From Plotosus lineatus (lineage: Eukaryota; Chordata; Actinopteri; Siluriformes; Plotosidae): a DNA stretch of 64,000 nucleotides. Below are positions 1 to 11,532 of the stretch, piece after piece. Under the pieces are notes generated by a model. The model saw only the letters and a list, made by a program, of their open reading frames with translations, searched no databases and had not been told where the DNA came from. The position numbers and the translations under genes were made by a program. Location: assembly GCA_024760905.1 (NCBI GenBank), contig CM045733.1, forward strand, positions 24,772,501 through 24,836,500, in the 5' to 3' direction. The first letter of the stretch is position 1. Every line of letters starts with the position of its first letter.

Positions 1-45
1 AGCAACAGCAACAAAAATAATAACAATAATGATTAATAATACAAT

Positions 46-49
46 ACTA

Positions 50-90
<41 letters not shown>
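46..90. repeat. (TAA)n microsatellite
   Basis: An uninterrupted run of about 14 TAA units lies directly upstream of a SINE-A head. The short polyasparagine ORF across it is an artefact of the repeat. Confidence 0.95.
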
Positions 91-94
91 GACA

Positions 95-441
95 GAAGGG
101 CAGTGGTGGCCTTGTGGTATAGGGCGCCGGATCGCTGATCTTAAGTTTGGGGGTTCGAGTTCCACTGTCCACAAGGTTGTCACTGTCCCCCCAGCGCAGA
201 TAACTGGGTTATCAAATTCCGGCCATGTCTCTCACGGTCTATGGTGTGAGGTTCATGTAAAAGAACCATTGCTGACTTTCGACAAGAGTAGCTGCATAGC
301 CGTCAGCATGTTTCTGCCCTGTGATAGCCTAGCGACCTGTTCAGGGTGTACTCTGCCCTCGCTCCGAGTCGGCTGAAATGGGCGCCAGCCTCTCTGCGAC
401 CCTAATTAGGATTAAGCGAGTCAACAAATGAATGAATGATG
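95..441 (+). mobile_element. SINE-A, full length
   Basis: This is the first of about 15 copies of a tRNA-derived SINE. The order is: a head with pol III A-box-like (GGCCTTGTGGTATAGGGCG) and B-box-like (GGGTTCGAGTTCC) motifs, a body containing GGTTATCAAATTCCGGCCATG, and a 3' tail GACCCTAATTAGGATTAAGCG followed by AATG repeats. The tail resembles L2-clade LINE tails of fish SINEs, so mobilisation by an L2-type reverse transcriptase is inferred. I do not know its database name. Confidence 0.85.
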
Positions 442-485
442 AAGGTTAACAATGAAGAAATGTTGCAGTAAAAGTCCAGTAGTGT

Positions 486-501
486 AATCTCTCTCTCTCT
501 A

Positions 502-535
<34 letters not shown>
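486..535. repeat. (CT)n microsatellite
   Basis: A CT run with a single ATCG interruption near its 5' third. Confidence 0.95.
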
Positions 536-537
<2 letters not shown>

Positions 538-1765
538 CTTGTCGGTTCATTCATGAGCATCTGTCTCATTCTTAATCCAGGATCTGAAATGGGGAGGCTG
601 CTTTTATATTAGTGCCATCAGAGTCCTGTTCAGAAACAATAAGGGATGAGATGAGCCAGGATTATTGCTTGTAATCATTTAAGAGCTGTGAGATCATTGA
701 GGCGACAGCAAAATGGAACAATCTTTTTTTTTTTTTTTCCTGTCTGAGATGTCTGTCAGCTCTGTGCACCATAACAAATTAGCTGTCCATCAAAGATGAT
801 GAGCTTTTTCTGGTCATCATCATAGAGTTTGATGACAATTTGCCAATGTAAACGATAGAAATACATTCCGTCATTCTAACCAAGTCTGACTGGATCATCT
901 AATGTCCAAAAATGACTTTATTCTCTGTCTAGTGGATGAATAGAACAGGCTGAGCTGTGTTCATTTAAAAAAAGAAGGCTATTGATCGGGGGGGAATTTT
1001 TATGTCTCTCACAAATCAGAATTGTTTTGCGCAATTATTGAGGCTGTAGAGAAAAAGAACACTGTTGATTTTTCTTCAAGCAGGGACGACCAATATTCAC
1101 ACTGGGCCTCTGTCTGTGTTCTAGGAGGAGGAGAGACGACACCAAAGGCCGCAGTTCTCCTAAGGACCAGCAGGGACCATGGAGTGCAGTCTGAGCAGGG
1201 TGTGGCACCTTTTTCAGGTCAACGAGTTCCTTGTGATATGCAGAGCATAGCCCCAAAGCCCCATACCTGAGCCCCACGGAGAGACCAGCACCTCATTTCA
1301 ATCTGTTCTGCATAAGATTGCACAACACACCACATTGCATATGCAGATGCACATACCCACGTCTACATCCATGACTCTACAGTAGATCTTATTACATCCA
1401 GTCAATTAAAAAAACAGATAAGAAAATTATTCTCTCAATTACTGCCACTGTTTTTTTTTGGGGGGGTTTACCTTCGAATGCACACATACTTCTGCAGAAG
1501 CTTTAATCTTATGAAACAGCCATTCTTGTAATATGTAGACATTTAAAAGTGTTTCTGCAAGACAGTGTGTGAAATCATTTGAGAATTCATGCAGACGAGA
1601 TGTGTTCAGGTTTTGGCGGGAGAAATAAGAGGTGTGGTGCAAGAATGAACCCAGCACCCTCTGGCTTGATTAAAACTGTCTGGCAGACCAGATGTATCAA
1701 AGCAATGCCGTATGCAGTGCTGCAGCAAGTGCCCCTCATTCCCCACAGGCATGAATTTCCAATGT
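536..1765. other. No gene recognised
   Basis: Mixed-composition sequence with a poly-T run at 724-739. The small ORFs here (60-85 codons, on both strands) resemble no family I know and overlap one another. No repeat family was recognised. Confidence 0.6.
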
Positions 1766-1813
1766 TTGTGTGTGTGTGTGAGAGAGATAGAGAGGAGGGG
1801 GGGGGGGGGGGGG
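1766..1813. repeat. (TG)n-(GA)n-poly-G tract
   Basis: Short TG and GA runs lead into about 17 consecutive G. The G run could form a quadruplex, but that is inference from composition only. Confidence 0.9.
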
Positions 1814-2540
1814 CAATGTGAGCTGGAAGGAGAAGCAAGATCATGTTACATTAATAAAGCTTTGCTGTGCTGGGCAATGCTGCAGCACGAGGCTGGGTGA
1901 AATGGGGTTGAGCTGGCAGCAGTTCAGCACAAAGGACCTCCCAGCCACTGTGCTGCTGCAGCATTTAATGTCTGCACACACAGTCATGTTTAAATGTACA
2001 TCCAGTGCAGGCACACTAGTATCTACCATACATTGTCTTGCTCACATGACCAATGTAATGTGCCTGTATATTACAGTGCACTACAATTTATGCCCTTACT
2101 GTAGCATATCAGCTAACACTGAGGACTACCAACCCCCCAAACACCCACCTTCTCTCTGTGGCAGTGAATATTTATTGCATTGCAGCAAGACACTGTAGAT
2201 AACATGAGAAGACCACCGCACTGCGTTATTTTAAAACATTTCACTACATAATTAAAGACATTACTACACTTATAACTGGAGTGAATTTAAGGAAACTTTA
2301 TCCAGTATATAATACATTACTCACATAGTTAAAACATTTGCCAAATGTATAATAGTACTTGGGCTGAGTCTACTGATTTGATTTGACTCAATATGTCAAT
2401 GCAGAACAAACAAAAAAGTGGTACACACTTGCCCCGAATTTAAGATCTGTGATGTAATAGAACATCTATGACAGAAGTTAGGGCGTAACATTGCTATTGT
2501 TATGATGGTATAAAGTTTTTTTTAACCTTCTCATTGCTGC
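1814..2540. other. No gene recognised
   Basis: Unique-looking sequence, AT-rich towards the right. A 126-codon plus-strand ORF at 1818-2198 has no recognisable domain and no codon pattern that persuades me it is a gene. Confidence 0.55.
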
Positions 2541-2542
2541 AT

Positions 2543-2882
2543 ATCACTCATTCACCACACTCTTCTTTGTTAGGGTGACAGGGGGCTGGAACTGATCTCA
2601 GCCAATACAGAGCCAAGGCAGGATACACCCAGCTCGCCTGTCTGTGTATTGCATGTATTGCAAAACACACACAATCACTCACACCTAGGACCAATTTGGG
2701 ACAAGTTAACTTAATGTGCATGCCTTTGGATTGTAGGAGGCAACCAAAGTACCTGAAGGAAACCCACACAAGGAAGAACATGCAAACTCCACTCAGAAAC
2801 ATCCTCGCCAAGCCCAGGACTCAAATTCAGTACCTTCTTGCTATAAGGCAGACATGCTAACCAAGGTACTACCATGCCACGA
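2543..2882 (-). mobile_element. V-SINE (DANA/mermaid type), near full length
   Basis: Read on the minus strand, a tRNA-like head (GGTAGTACCTTGGTTAGC) is followed by the conserved V-SINE central block (TTTGCATGTTCTTCC, then GTTTCCTTCAGGTAC) and a 3' end leading to ATGAGTGA repeats. The central block is the hallmark of the V-SINE superfamily. The copy is heavily mutated, so it is old. Confidence 0.8.
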
Positions 2883-3007
2883 GTGAAAAAGGCAAATTGT
2901 GAAAAGGGTTTTGGGTAGAAGGACCCTCGCGGAGCACAGATCTTTGCAAAGAACAATAGCTAACATCTCTATGACATGCAAAGTCGCAACCAGACCCGCT
3001 TTTATAT

Positions 3008-3176
3008 TCATCCACTCATTCATTCTCTAAGCTGATTAATCGTAATTAGGGTCGTCTGGAGGCTGGCGTCTGTCTCAGTCGGTGCATGGCTAACACACAT
3101 AACCATTCACACTCACACTCACACCTAAGGGCAATGTGGAACATCCAGTCAGCCTACTGTGCATGTGTTTGGGCAG
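3008..3176 (-). mobile_element. V-SINE 3' half
   Basis: The left edge carries TCATTCATTCTCTAAGC, the complement of a V-SINE tail. It runs through the ACCTAAGGGCAAT segment and stops inside the conserved core. It abuts another V-SINE piece of opposite orientation. Confidence 0.65.
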
Positions 3177-3299
3177 TGTGAGCGATTGTGAATGACTGTG
3201 TGTGTTGACTCTGGGTCAGATTGGTAAGCTGTGCACTCTGTGCCCTAGTACCTCCCTGTGACTCTAGTACAATTCATTGGTTTGACAAATGAATGAATG
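3177..3299 (+). mobile_element. V-SINE 3' end
   Basis: A plus-strand tail fragment running from GTGAGCGATTGTGAATGACTG to ACAAATGAATGAATGAC. With the preceding minus-strand fragment it makes a degenerate inverted pair. Confidence 0.6.
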
Positions 3300-3387
3300 A
3301 CTTGAGCCTTATACAGGTGGAACCTGTCTTCTTCTGATGCAACAACTTTGGTCTGGTGTTCTCTTTACTGTTGATGTGTGTCATCAT
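3300..3387. repeat. Dispersed repeat, left part
   Basis: This segment (TGGAACCTGTCTT ... TCATCATGCAAAG) resembles 19425-19510. Its right part resumes at 3735 after a SINE-A insertion. It follows a V-SINE tail at both loci. The family is unknown. Confidence 0.55.
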
Positions 3388-3733
3388 GCAAAGCTCATTC
3401 ATTAATTCATTTTCTGAAATGTTTAATCCTAATCATGGTTGTGAGGAGGCTGACGCCCATTTCGGCCAACTCTGGGTGAGGGCAAGGTACACATTAGGCA
3501 ACTCTCCAGGCCACTGTACGGGAGAAAGACTGACAGCTATGCAGCCTACACTTTACGGAAGTCAGCAATGGTTCTTTTACATGCCTCTCACCACAGACAG
3601 TGAGAGACATGGCAGCCTTTGATAACCCAGCTAGCTGCACTGTGGAGACAGCAGTGACAACCTATTCATAGTGGGGCTTGAATCTAATATGTGCGTAAAT
3701 CCATCACCCTACCACTGGGCCACCACTGCCCGC
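3388..3733 (-). mobile_element. SINE-A, full length, inserted in a dispersed repeat
   Basis: Reading minus, the head is GGGCAGTGGTGGCCCAGTGG and the tail is ATGATTAGGATTAAAC followed by AATGAATT units. CAAAG lies on both sides, giving a short target duplication. The body is more diverged than copies near 30 kb. Confidence 0.8.
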
Positions 3734-3830
3734 ATTCAAAGGTCTTAAAATTATAAATAAATAAATAAACAATAAAGCTTTGGATGCCTATAAGTCTGGC
3801 GTGGGAGTTAAACACATAGTATCAAGACTA
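3734..3830. repeat. Dispersed repeat, right part
   Basis: Resumes the segment interrupted at 3388. It shares GGATGC(C/T)TATAAGTCT and GCGTGG with 19585-19610. It also holds a short AAAT run. Confidence 0.55.
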
Positions 3831-4508
3831 CAGTCTGCTATTGACCATAGAAGCAAAGACCAGGCTTTTTTTTTTTTTTTTTTTTGGTGAAATGTCTGCT
3901 TGTCCAGTTGTTTTGAACAAATGAAAAATGACTATGTTATACTTGTGTTTTCACATGAGCCAATATTTTACATTAAGAGTCATTGTGTTAACTTTTTTAA
4001 AATGCTGGATATTACTGTGCAAAGTAAGTGCAACAGATCCGACACAAATATCACCACAATTACATAATCAGTGAATACCTTATGAGGAATACCTGTATAT
4101 ACCTGTACCTGCACACATTCATTCATGGGATTGTCAATCATGTGCAGTGCATGAAATCACATAGACATGGGTCAGTAGATTTCGATAATATACATATCAA
4201 CCATTAGTGTTTGCAGAAAATCTGATTTTAACTGTGGCTTGATTGTTGGTGCCAGACGATATGAGCAAATTCATAACTGATGTTCTCCTGGGATTTTTAT
4301 GCACAATAGTCTTTAGAGTGTCCTCAAAATGATGCAATATAAAAAAAATAAAAAAAAATAAAAAATCCAGTGAGCAGCAGACCTGCTTGTGAAAATATCT
4401 TGTTCATAAGTAAGATTAAAAGAGAACGGACAGTTATACCTCAGATAACAACTCTGTACGATGGTGGTACAAAACACATCAAACAATGAGGTGAACGAAC
4501 TACAACAA
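3831..4508. other. No gene recognised
   Basis: AT-rich sequence with a 19-base poly-T run near 3867 and an A-rich block near 4342-4366. Nothing else was identified. Confidence 0.6.
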
Positions 4509-4521
4509 GAAAAGACAATGT

Positions 4522-4866
4522 TCATCATCATTTTCCGTTACCGCTTAACCCTAATTAGGGTCACAGGGAGGCTGGTGCCCATCCCAGCCTACTCCGGGTG
4601 AGGGCAGAGTACACCCTGGACAGCTCGCCAGGCCATCGCTGGGTGGAAACACACTGACGGCTTTGCAGATACTCTTCTCGAAAGTCAGCAGTGGTTCTTT
4701 TAAACATGAACCTCACACCAGAGACGATGAGAAACATGGCCGGCCTTTGATAACCCACTTAGCTGCACTGGGGGGACAGTGACAACCTTGTGGAGAGTGG
4801 GATTCAAACCCCCAACCTGAGGAACAGCAATCCAGCGCCCTATACCACTAGGCCACCACTGCCCTG
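4522..4866 (-). mobile_element. SINE-A, full length with target duplication
   Basis: A 13-bp direct repeat GAAAAGACAATGT flanks the element at 4509-4521 and 4867-4879, which defines both ends. The head, the central GGCCGGC segment and the CCCTAATTAGGGTTAAGCGG tail are all present. Confidence 0.92.
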
Positions 4867-4967
4867 GAAAAGACAATGTCAGAACAGAAAGCTGTAGATG
4901 GGCATTGTACAGGCTCAAAATTTTGAAGACTCTGCTAAGGCACACAGAGGGTAGACAGCACTGCCCA

Positions 4968-4969
<2 letters not shown>

Positions 4970-5008
<39 letters not shown>
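4970..5008. repeat. (TAA)n microsatellite
   Basis: About 13 TAA units directly before a SINE-A head, the same arrangement as at position 46. Confidence 0.95.
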
Positions 5009-5009
5009 C

Positions 5010-5350
5010 AAGGGTAACTTATGGGCTGATGATAAGGTGCTGGATTACTGAGCCCAAGGTTAGGGATTCAAGCCCTACTGTCAACAGTTGTCATTGTTGT
5101 CCCCTCAGTGCAGCTAATTGGGTTAAGGCTGGCCATGTCTCTCCCTCTCTGGTGTGAAGCATGCAAAAGAACCATTGATGACTTTCATCGAGTTGCTGCA
5201 TAGCTGTCAGCATGTTTCCTCCCTGCGATAGCCTGACAAGCTGTCCAGGCTGTCCTCTGGCCTTTCCCCATAGTTGGCTGAAATGGGCTCCAGCCTCCCT
5301 GCGAACCTAATTAGGATTTAGCGGTTCAGAAAATTAATGAATGACTGAAT
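5010..5350 (+). mobile_element. SINE-A, full length, degenerate
   Basis: All SINE-A sections are present in order but carry many substitutions and small deletions (A-box region GGGCTGATGATAAGGTGCTGG, tail TAATTAGGATTTAGCGG). It lacks the clear GGCCTAGTGG head of the younger copies. Confidence 0.75.
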
Positions 5351-6110
5351 AATAATAGGTTGCCTAAAATTTGAAAAACTTAAAGCATGAACTATTTTCC
5401 TTATTTTCTACAGAAAATGTAAGTGCAACCATAATGATTCTAAAGGTAGATTAGTGTTTAAAATCCCCTTCTGAAACATTTTTCATGTTAGATGTTTCAC
5501 TCATTGAGGTACACTTTAGATTCTCAATAATATTTCAAAATAATATGTACTGCCAAATAAAACTTAAACAATTGGCTATTTCTCTCTTTGTTTCCTGTCA
5601 AGTCTGTCCTTTTTCTGTCTGTCTTCAGCTTTGTGAGGTTGTCTGTCTGTGCTGGCTACTCAGACGCCGACTATAAATAAAATTTAATTGTTTATCACTA
5701 CTAAAATATCACTGTGGCGTACACCCGGCTCACAGTACTCACCTGTTTATTCCATTCTACACTGTATTTCCACTTGCTCAGAAAAATGCAGTGCATCTTG
5801 ACATACATTTGCTGTCGTGAAAAAAAGTGGAAACCACATGAACATATTCCTAAAATCACTTTTTACTCACTTCTTACATGTACTAAAAAAACCTGAAAAT
5901 CTTCATATCAATCTTGTTTAAGCAGGTCTGACATGCACAGTGTCAACAAAGATTGCTAAGGCTAACAGGCAATTCAACTGAAAGCACACAAATAACACCC
6001 TCTCTATTCAACTCCAGCACAAACAGTTTATTATTCTTTTCTTTGTCTGCATTCGTGGAGATCCACATATTTGATGAATAGTACAGTTTTCTCTCTCTCT
6101 CCCCCTCTCT
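5351..6110. other. No gene recognised
   Basis: AT-rich sequence without a recognised family. Two ORFs of about 60 codons have no domain features. Confidence 0.6.
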
Positions 6111-6111
6111 G

Positions 6112-6173
<62 letters not shown>
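6111..6173. repeat. (TG)n microsatellite
   Basis: About 30 TG units, preceded by a CT-rich run at 6091-6110. An alternating purine-pyrimidine tract, so Z-DNA-prone by composition. Confidence 0.97.
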
Positions 6174-6175
<2 letters not shown>

Positions 6176-6578
6176 CCTTGACGTTCTAATGATGGGTTTT
6201 TAGCTTTACAGTATCTGAGGGTGGAAAAGCAGGAGCATAATGCAGATGTTCACCACAACTTTTAAACAGAAAGGCTGCACACATTTTCTGCTGAGGTATG
6301 ACAGTGTCCCATGTCTGTAATTAGACAGCCATAGGCTTTAAGAGGAACGGTGTCCTCTGAATTCCTTAGCTCAAGCCTGCTGCACATGAAAGTCACTAGC
6401 CAGCTGTTGTGTGAGGAGGAAATTGGGCCCAGATGAAGGGTTTGGAATCCATAAAGAGATGCAAGGGAGTTACAGTCACCGTGACCACCATTACTGTACT
6501 ACACCACTGAGTCATTGCCTTACTAAGGAGCTCTCACTCTCACACAAAAGACTGAGAAAACCCTTTTTGGTTGCACCT

Positions 6579-6579
<1 letters not shown>
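6174..6579. other. No gene recognised
   Basis: Unique-looking sequence between two long TG repeats. The ORF that runs through the second repeat is a Cys-Val artefact of TG codons. Confidence 0.6.

Positions 6580-6648
<69 letters not shown>
6580..6648. repeat. (TG)n microsatellite
   Basis: More than 30 TG units ending in TGCGCA. Confidence 0.97.
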
Positions 6649-6650
<2 letters not shown>

Positions 6651-7441
6651 ATTTCTGATCGCAACACTGTCCCATTTTTAAAGAGGTCATGAAATACCAC
6701 ATACAGTAACGATAAAAGCTCGCCTGACTCATACTGAGAATTATAATCAGGATTGTGGTTACACCTGATGTAGTGTTTCAAATCTATAACAGGAAATACA
6801 AAGCGATGTCTTTATCAACTATCTGAGTCAGATATAAAAGTCCCATATTCAATAATGTCTACAAGTTTTTTCACTTTAAAGGAACGTGTCACAAAATCAA
6901 CAGAATTTTTTTCTTTCTTTTCTCATGTTAAATCTATGCGATCAGCAAAGACATGATTAATTGTGGATTGTAGGACATCCAACATACCAGCGACGTAGGA
7001 TTACAAATACCTTGAAGTTCATCGTGACAATAAACTGGACTGGGTTAAGGGGAGGAGGGTTACGCATACGCAATAGCATCTATCGAGAATATTAAGTCAT
7101 TTCATTGGCAGTTGGCTGGTTCTTCTCCAGTGGTTTGCTCGTTGTCTCTCTTGCTCCGGGTGTAAGTTGATCTGTCAGCAAATTGTTCCCACTGCCTATG
7201 CAAAAGCAACTTAGGATCAGACCAAGTTTGCAGATACATTCGTATTACATGGTGTTGTAGTCGTTATTTAGGGCACAGGATAGCAAATGACTGAAACTTT
7301 ACTGTACAGTTAAACACTGCGACATCATGGTGGCCATCTTGGACAATTTATTTATTACTTCATTGTTATTTAATATTCATCTCCTTTTTTTTTTTTTTTT
7401 TTTTACGGTGTTGAGACATTGAAACCATCTCTCTACTCTTA
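6649..7441. other. No gene recognised
   Basis: Mixed sequence with a poly-T run at 7387-7404. No repeat family or coding region was recognised. Confidence 0.6.
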
Positions 7442-7452
7442 ACTGTCATATT

Positions 7453-8041
7453 CTTCTTCTTCTTCTTCTTCTTTTCCTTTCGGCTTTTCCCTTCAGAGGT
7501 CGCCACAGTGAATCATCTGCTGCCATCTCACTCTATCCTCTGCATCTTCTGCTGTTACACCAACTACCTTTATGTCCTCCTTCACCACATCCATGAATCT
7601 TCTCTTTGGTCTTCCTCTAGGCCTTCTGCCAACCTCAGCATCCTACTACCAATATATTCACTATCCCTCCTCTGTACATGTCCAAACCATCTCAATCTAG
7701 CCTCTCTGACTTTGTCTCCAAAACGTCTTACATGGGCTGTCCCTCTGATGTACTCATTCCTGATCCTATCCATCCTCGTTACTCCCAAAGAGAACCTCAA
7801 CATTTTCATCTCTGCTACCTCCAGCTCTGCCTCCTGTCTTTTCCTCAGCACCACTGTTTCTAAACCATACAACATCGCTGGCCTCAACACCGTCTTGTAC
7901 ACTTTTCCTTTCCTTCTTGCGGATACCCTCCTATCACACATCACACCGGATACTTTTCTCCAACCATTCCAACCTGCCTGCACACACTTCTTCACATTTT
8001 TTCCACACTTTCCACTGCTCTGGATTGTTGAGCCTAATATC
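7453..8041 (-). mobile_element. RTE-clade LINE, 5'-truncated copy
   Basis: An 11-bp target duplication ACTGTCATATT (7442-7452 and 8042-8052) brackets it. The 3' end (left) has the (CTT)n tail and the family terminus GGTCGCCACAG. The minus-strand product retains the C-terminal part of the RTE protein (for example FGHVQRRDSEYIGSRML, with frameshifts). It includes no reverse-transcriptase core. The insertion is dead on arrival, as usual for target-primed reverse transcription. Confidence 0.9.
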
Positions 8042-8052
8042 ACTGTCATATT

Positions 8053-8547
8053 ATACTGATGAAACAAAAACCCTTCAAATTTATACAGTTGGACATCACT
8101 TCTGTTCTTCTTGTCTGTTCTTGTCCAGTGTGTGCTTAAATTGCGCTCACACTGCACAACCTTAAGCACAAACACGTGAGCCTCCTCTGTTAATTCACAT
8201 GCTAAGGAGCGCCAGAGGTAAGAAAAAGCAAACAAGATTTCAGGTGAAAGACAGTCAAAACGAGAAGCAAAAGACTATCACACGCTATGGTTAAATGTCT
8301 GAACAGCACCATGTGACAGGTCTCATCTTTTTCATTCCGGGAAGGTCTCAGAGACATCAGGCAAGGTAAGGCCACCCCAGGAGGCACAGTGAAAGATTTG
8401 AACTTCTACTTCACATTTTCTATTAGCGCCGATGTGGCTCTATAAATAGGGCTACTGTGAAGTGAAAGTAGACGTGTTTAAAAAAAGGAAAAACAGGGGT
8501 GTTACTGTGGCTGGAACAACCCCGGTCCTGTCCCAAGGTCCCCATGG
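8053..8547. other. No gene recognised
   Basis: Unique-looking sequence. No recognised repeat or domain. Confidence 0.6.
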
Positions 8548-8549
8548 CT

Positions 8550-8610
<61 letters not shown>
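8548..8610. repeat. (TG)n microsatellite
   Basis: About 30 TG units, ending in CGAG. Confidence 0.97.
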
Positions 8611-8614
<4 letters not shown>

Positions 8615-9098
8615 ATGCATGAGGGGCCTTATTTCTTGAGCCAGACGCGACCTGACGGCTGAGAATTGCGTGTTGTTTCTTTCGCGCCACGCAGTAGACA
8701 TCTAGGCACCAGACAGATGACTTTTAGTCCTGGCACTGGGCAACTGGACTTCTGTTTTTGTAAGAAAACACCATGACCAGAAAATTAATGTGAAACAGCT
8801 TTGCGAAGTCAGTGATGTCATAATCCCGCCATGAGAGAAGCCCAGTTCCAATCTATTTAAAATTACACATATTTTCTACACAATCTGGACTTTGCTGCCG
8901 TAATTTAGCCCACCCCTCCCGACACAGATCTTGTGGGTGAGTTGGGCTTTAAGGCTGTGAAGAGCTGCTCTGTTCCCAAGACAAAGAGCCCTCTCTCATA
9001 CAGAAGAAAACTGAGCTTCCGGCATGAGGTCATTGTGTTGTTTAGGAGAGGAAAAGAAGATGATTTGAGGTGAAGGCAAGATGGATGAACAAAGAAAA
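8611..9098. other. No gene recognised
   Basis: Mixed-composition unique-looking sequence with no recognised repeat or coding region. Confidence 0.6.
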
Positions 9099-9099
9099 C

Positions 9100-9161
<62 letters not shown>
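9099..9161. repeat. (GA)n microsatellite
   Basis: About 30 uninterrupted GA units, a homopurine tract that could adopt H-DNA. Confidence 0.97.
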
Positions 9162-9423
9162 AAAGGAGACTGAGTTCATAGCATCAGGGCCTGGAAACAT
9201 AAAATCACAGACACCAAACACTATCACACCAGGATGTAACACTATGCAATAACTTTTTGATAGAGACTGAATTTAAAATAGAGATGAGTCTGTTTTGAAT
9301 GGAAAATTATAGTATCTCACATCACCAGGGGAAACAAAGTGTGATTTTAAACCGGCAGAGACTCAGTTAAACTTTACATTGTTTTTCAATGATAAAGGCG
9401 GTGAGGTATTTGATACTCATGCT

Positions 9424-9751
9424 CACTCACTGATTGGCCACACTGCTTAATCCTTGTGAAGTATCGGGGAGGCTGTCTCAGAACACACTAAGTGAAGGTG
9501 GAGAACACCCTTAACAGCTCATCAGACAATTACAGGGCCAACACAAACACACAGCCACTCACACTCATACCTAGAGGAAATTTGAAACAGTCATTAGCCT
9601 AATGTGCATGTCTCCGGATCGTAGGAGGAAAATGGACTACCCGGAGAAAATGAGTGCAAGCATGGGGAGAACATACAAACTCCATACAGAAATGCACGAG
9701 TCAGGACCTTCTAGTTGTGAGGTAGACATGCTAACCACTACGACACCAGGA
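9424..9751 (-). mobile_element. V-SINE, near full length
   Basis: The minus strand shows TAGTGGTTAGCATGTCTACC (head), TTTGTATGTTCTCCCCATGC (core) and the GACTAATGTTT-side body. The tail end CTCACTCACTGATTGG is partly degraded. Confidence 0.8.
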
Positions 9752-9924
9752 AACAACAGAGCATAGTGAACCAAGCATTTAAAGGGATCTGCTTTGTTTA
9801 CAATGTATTCACATCTAAGTCCCAACTTTTTATCATTCATATATTTATTTGATTATTTTTTTATTTTTGGCATAAATATTTTTATTGGCCGCCAAAAACA
9901 TTTTGAAATGTACACTACAGTTGT

Positions 9925-10295
9925 TATGTGGGCAGTGATGGCCTAGTGGTATTGATGCTGGATCACTGATCCTAAGGATGCACACCCCCCACCACCACCA
10001 CCACCACCACCACCACCAACAACAACACCACCAACACCACCAACACCACCCCAGTGCAGCTAACTGGGTTATCAAAGGCCGGCCATGTCTCTCACTGTCT
10101 ATGGTGTGAGGCATGTGAAAGAACCATTGGTGACTTTCGACAAGAGTAGCGGCAAAGCCGCCAGCGTGTTTCCGCCCTACAATGGCCTGGTGAGCTGTCC
10201 AGAGTGTACTCTGCCCTCTCCTGGAATCGGCTGGGATAGGCACCAGCCTCCCCGCGACCCTAATTAGCATTAAGCGGTTACAAAAAATGAACTGA
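9925..10295 (+). mobile_element. SINE-A with internal (ACC)n expansion
   Basis: An 11-bp target duplication ACTACAGTTGT lies at 9914-9924 and 10296-10306. The stretch after the B-box region is replaced by an (ACC)n/(AAC)n array at about 9983-10050, so this copy is longer than its relatives and has lost the usual CCCAC-CTCCACAAGG junction. Confidence 0.9.
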
Positions 10296-10306
10296 ACTAC
10301 AGTTGT

Positions 10307-11275
10307 AGAAAAAAAAGAAAGTAAAGTTGCACTCTAAACTGCATTTATTGTCGATTCCAATGCTTCATTGCCATGGCATTGTCACTTGAGATGGTCAGGT
10401 AGAGACTCCAGAACATTATGCGGCAATAGAATTAAGTCCACTGTTGACTTATACTAGTATATACACTGAATGGTCAGGTCATCCCATCGACTGACTTTTT
10501 CTTCCATGATTGCTTTGATGCTCAAATAGAGAAAGAGGCCCTGTCCACATTATAGTGTTAGAATCAGTTTGGACCAAACTCTATCGATCTTCCTGTCCAC
10601 ATTATGCTCAAAACAGCTTTTTCCAAGATCTGTTCTAAACATGGTTCTGCAATGTGGACAGGAGAATTGAACCAGAATTGATCCAACTGAGTAGAGGTGC
10701 ATGAGAAAAGCCTGTAAACCAGAAGAAGGTTAACAGCATCTATGTCCTGATGTGTGGTTGACCAGAACAATATGTCGGCTGCTGAGGTATGCAATCTGAT
10801 AATGGTTTAAGTAGATCATACGGATTCTGATGGACATATTTGGACCTCTAAAGAGCCAATGGTTTATGCTGCTTCATGCTTCATGCTATTATTTAATAGA
10901 AGCTTGATGCATTTTTGATTTTCATTTTTTTAATGTAGTTGACCAGTAGCATGGGAAAAGTACAGCTTAAACTAAAAAAAAAACAAAAACAAAAAAAACC
11001 CACCTAACAAGGGAACACCAACCACTATTACTATGATGCCTTCCTAGAAATGTACTGTTTTAAATTTAACGAGCCTCGATTCAGATTTAGTTTCAGAAAT
11101 TTAGATGCATTAATTTTAGCTGATGTCATGAATCAATTCCGCTGTTTTAGATGTGGACGGAAATGGGTCCTGGAACTGATCTTTGCAAAATTGATCTCTC
11201 CAGAACTCTCCCTGAATCAAACTAGATTTGAGAAGGACCAGGGTGGTTCAGCATGAGGAATCATTTTCATACATG
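10307..11275. other. Possible degraded MITE, otherwise nothing recognised
   Basis: A hairpin with arms CCTGTCCACATT (about 10593) and AATGTGGACAGG (about 10652) lies in this stretch. A related GATGTGGACGG motif occurs near 11152. These could be remnants of a foldback element. I could not define ends or a target duplication. Confidence 0.3.
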
Positions 11276-11279
11276 AACT

Positions 11280-11532
11280 GTAACATGGAGAAAGTGTCTT
11301 GATCTTAAATCTATTGAAAATCTTTGGGATGTGCTGAAGAAGACTTCATTGAGTGGTTAGATTTATTTCATCATCAATTTAAGATGTCAGAGGAAAATAA
11401 ACCCAACTCTGGATGGAAATAAATGTTGCTTAAGTTGCAAGAAACAATGCCATGCCCATTATATTGCTGTAACCAAGGCTACAGATGGTCCAATAAAATG
11501 TTATAGTGCAGGCCATTTTTGACCAGGTAGCA
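11280..11532 (+). mobile_element. Tc1-like transposon remnant, 3' end
   Basis: A short reading frame contains KSIENLWDVLKK, the conserved block that holds the last acidic residue of the Tc1/mariner catalytic triad (usually NPIENLW). The downstream sequence, with GAAACAATGCCATGCCC, GGTCCAATAAAATGTTATAG and GACCAGGTAGCA, follows the order of fish Tc1 3' ends. An in-frame stop lies after the block and the 5' part is missing. Confidence 0.65.

Noticed and set aside
6411..6781. Cys-Val and Thr-His repeat ORFs
   Set aside because: Products of the TG/CA microsatellite. The same applies at 8423-8701, 40653-40968, 42614-42802, 48441-48695 and 58095-58352.
10593..11170. A defined MITE with ends
   Set aside because: Hairpin arms exist, but I could find neither matching outer ends nor a target duplication. 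Reported only as a possibility in the feature list.
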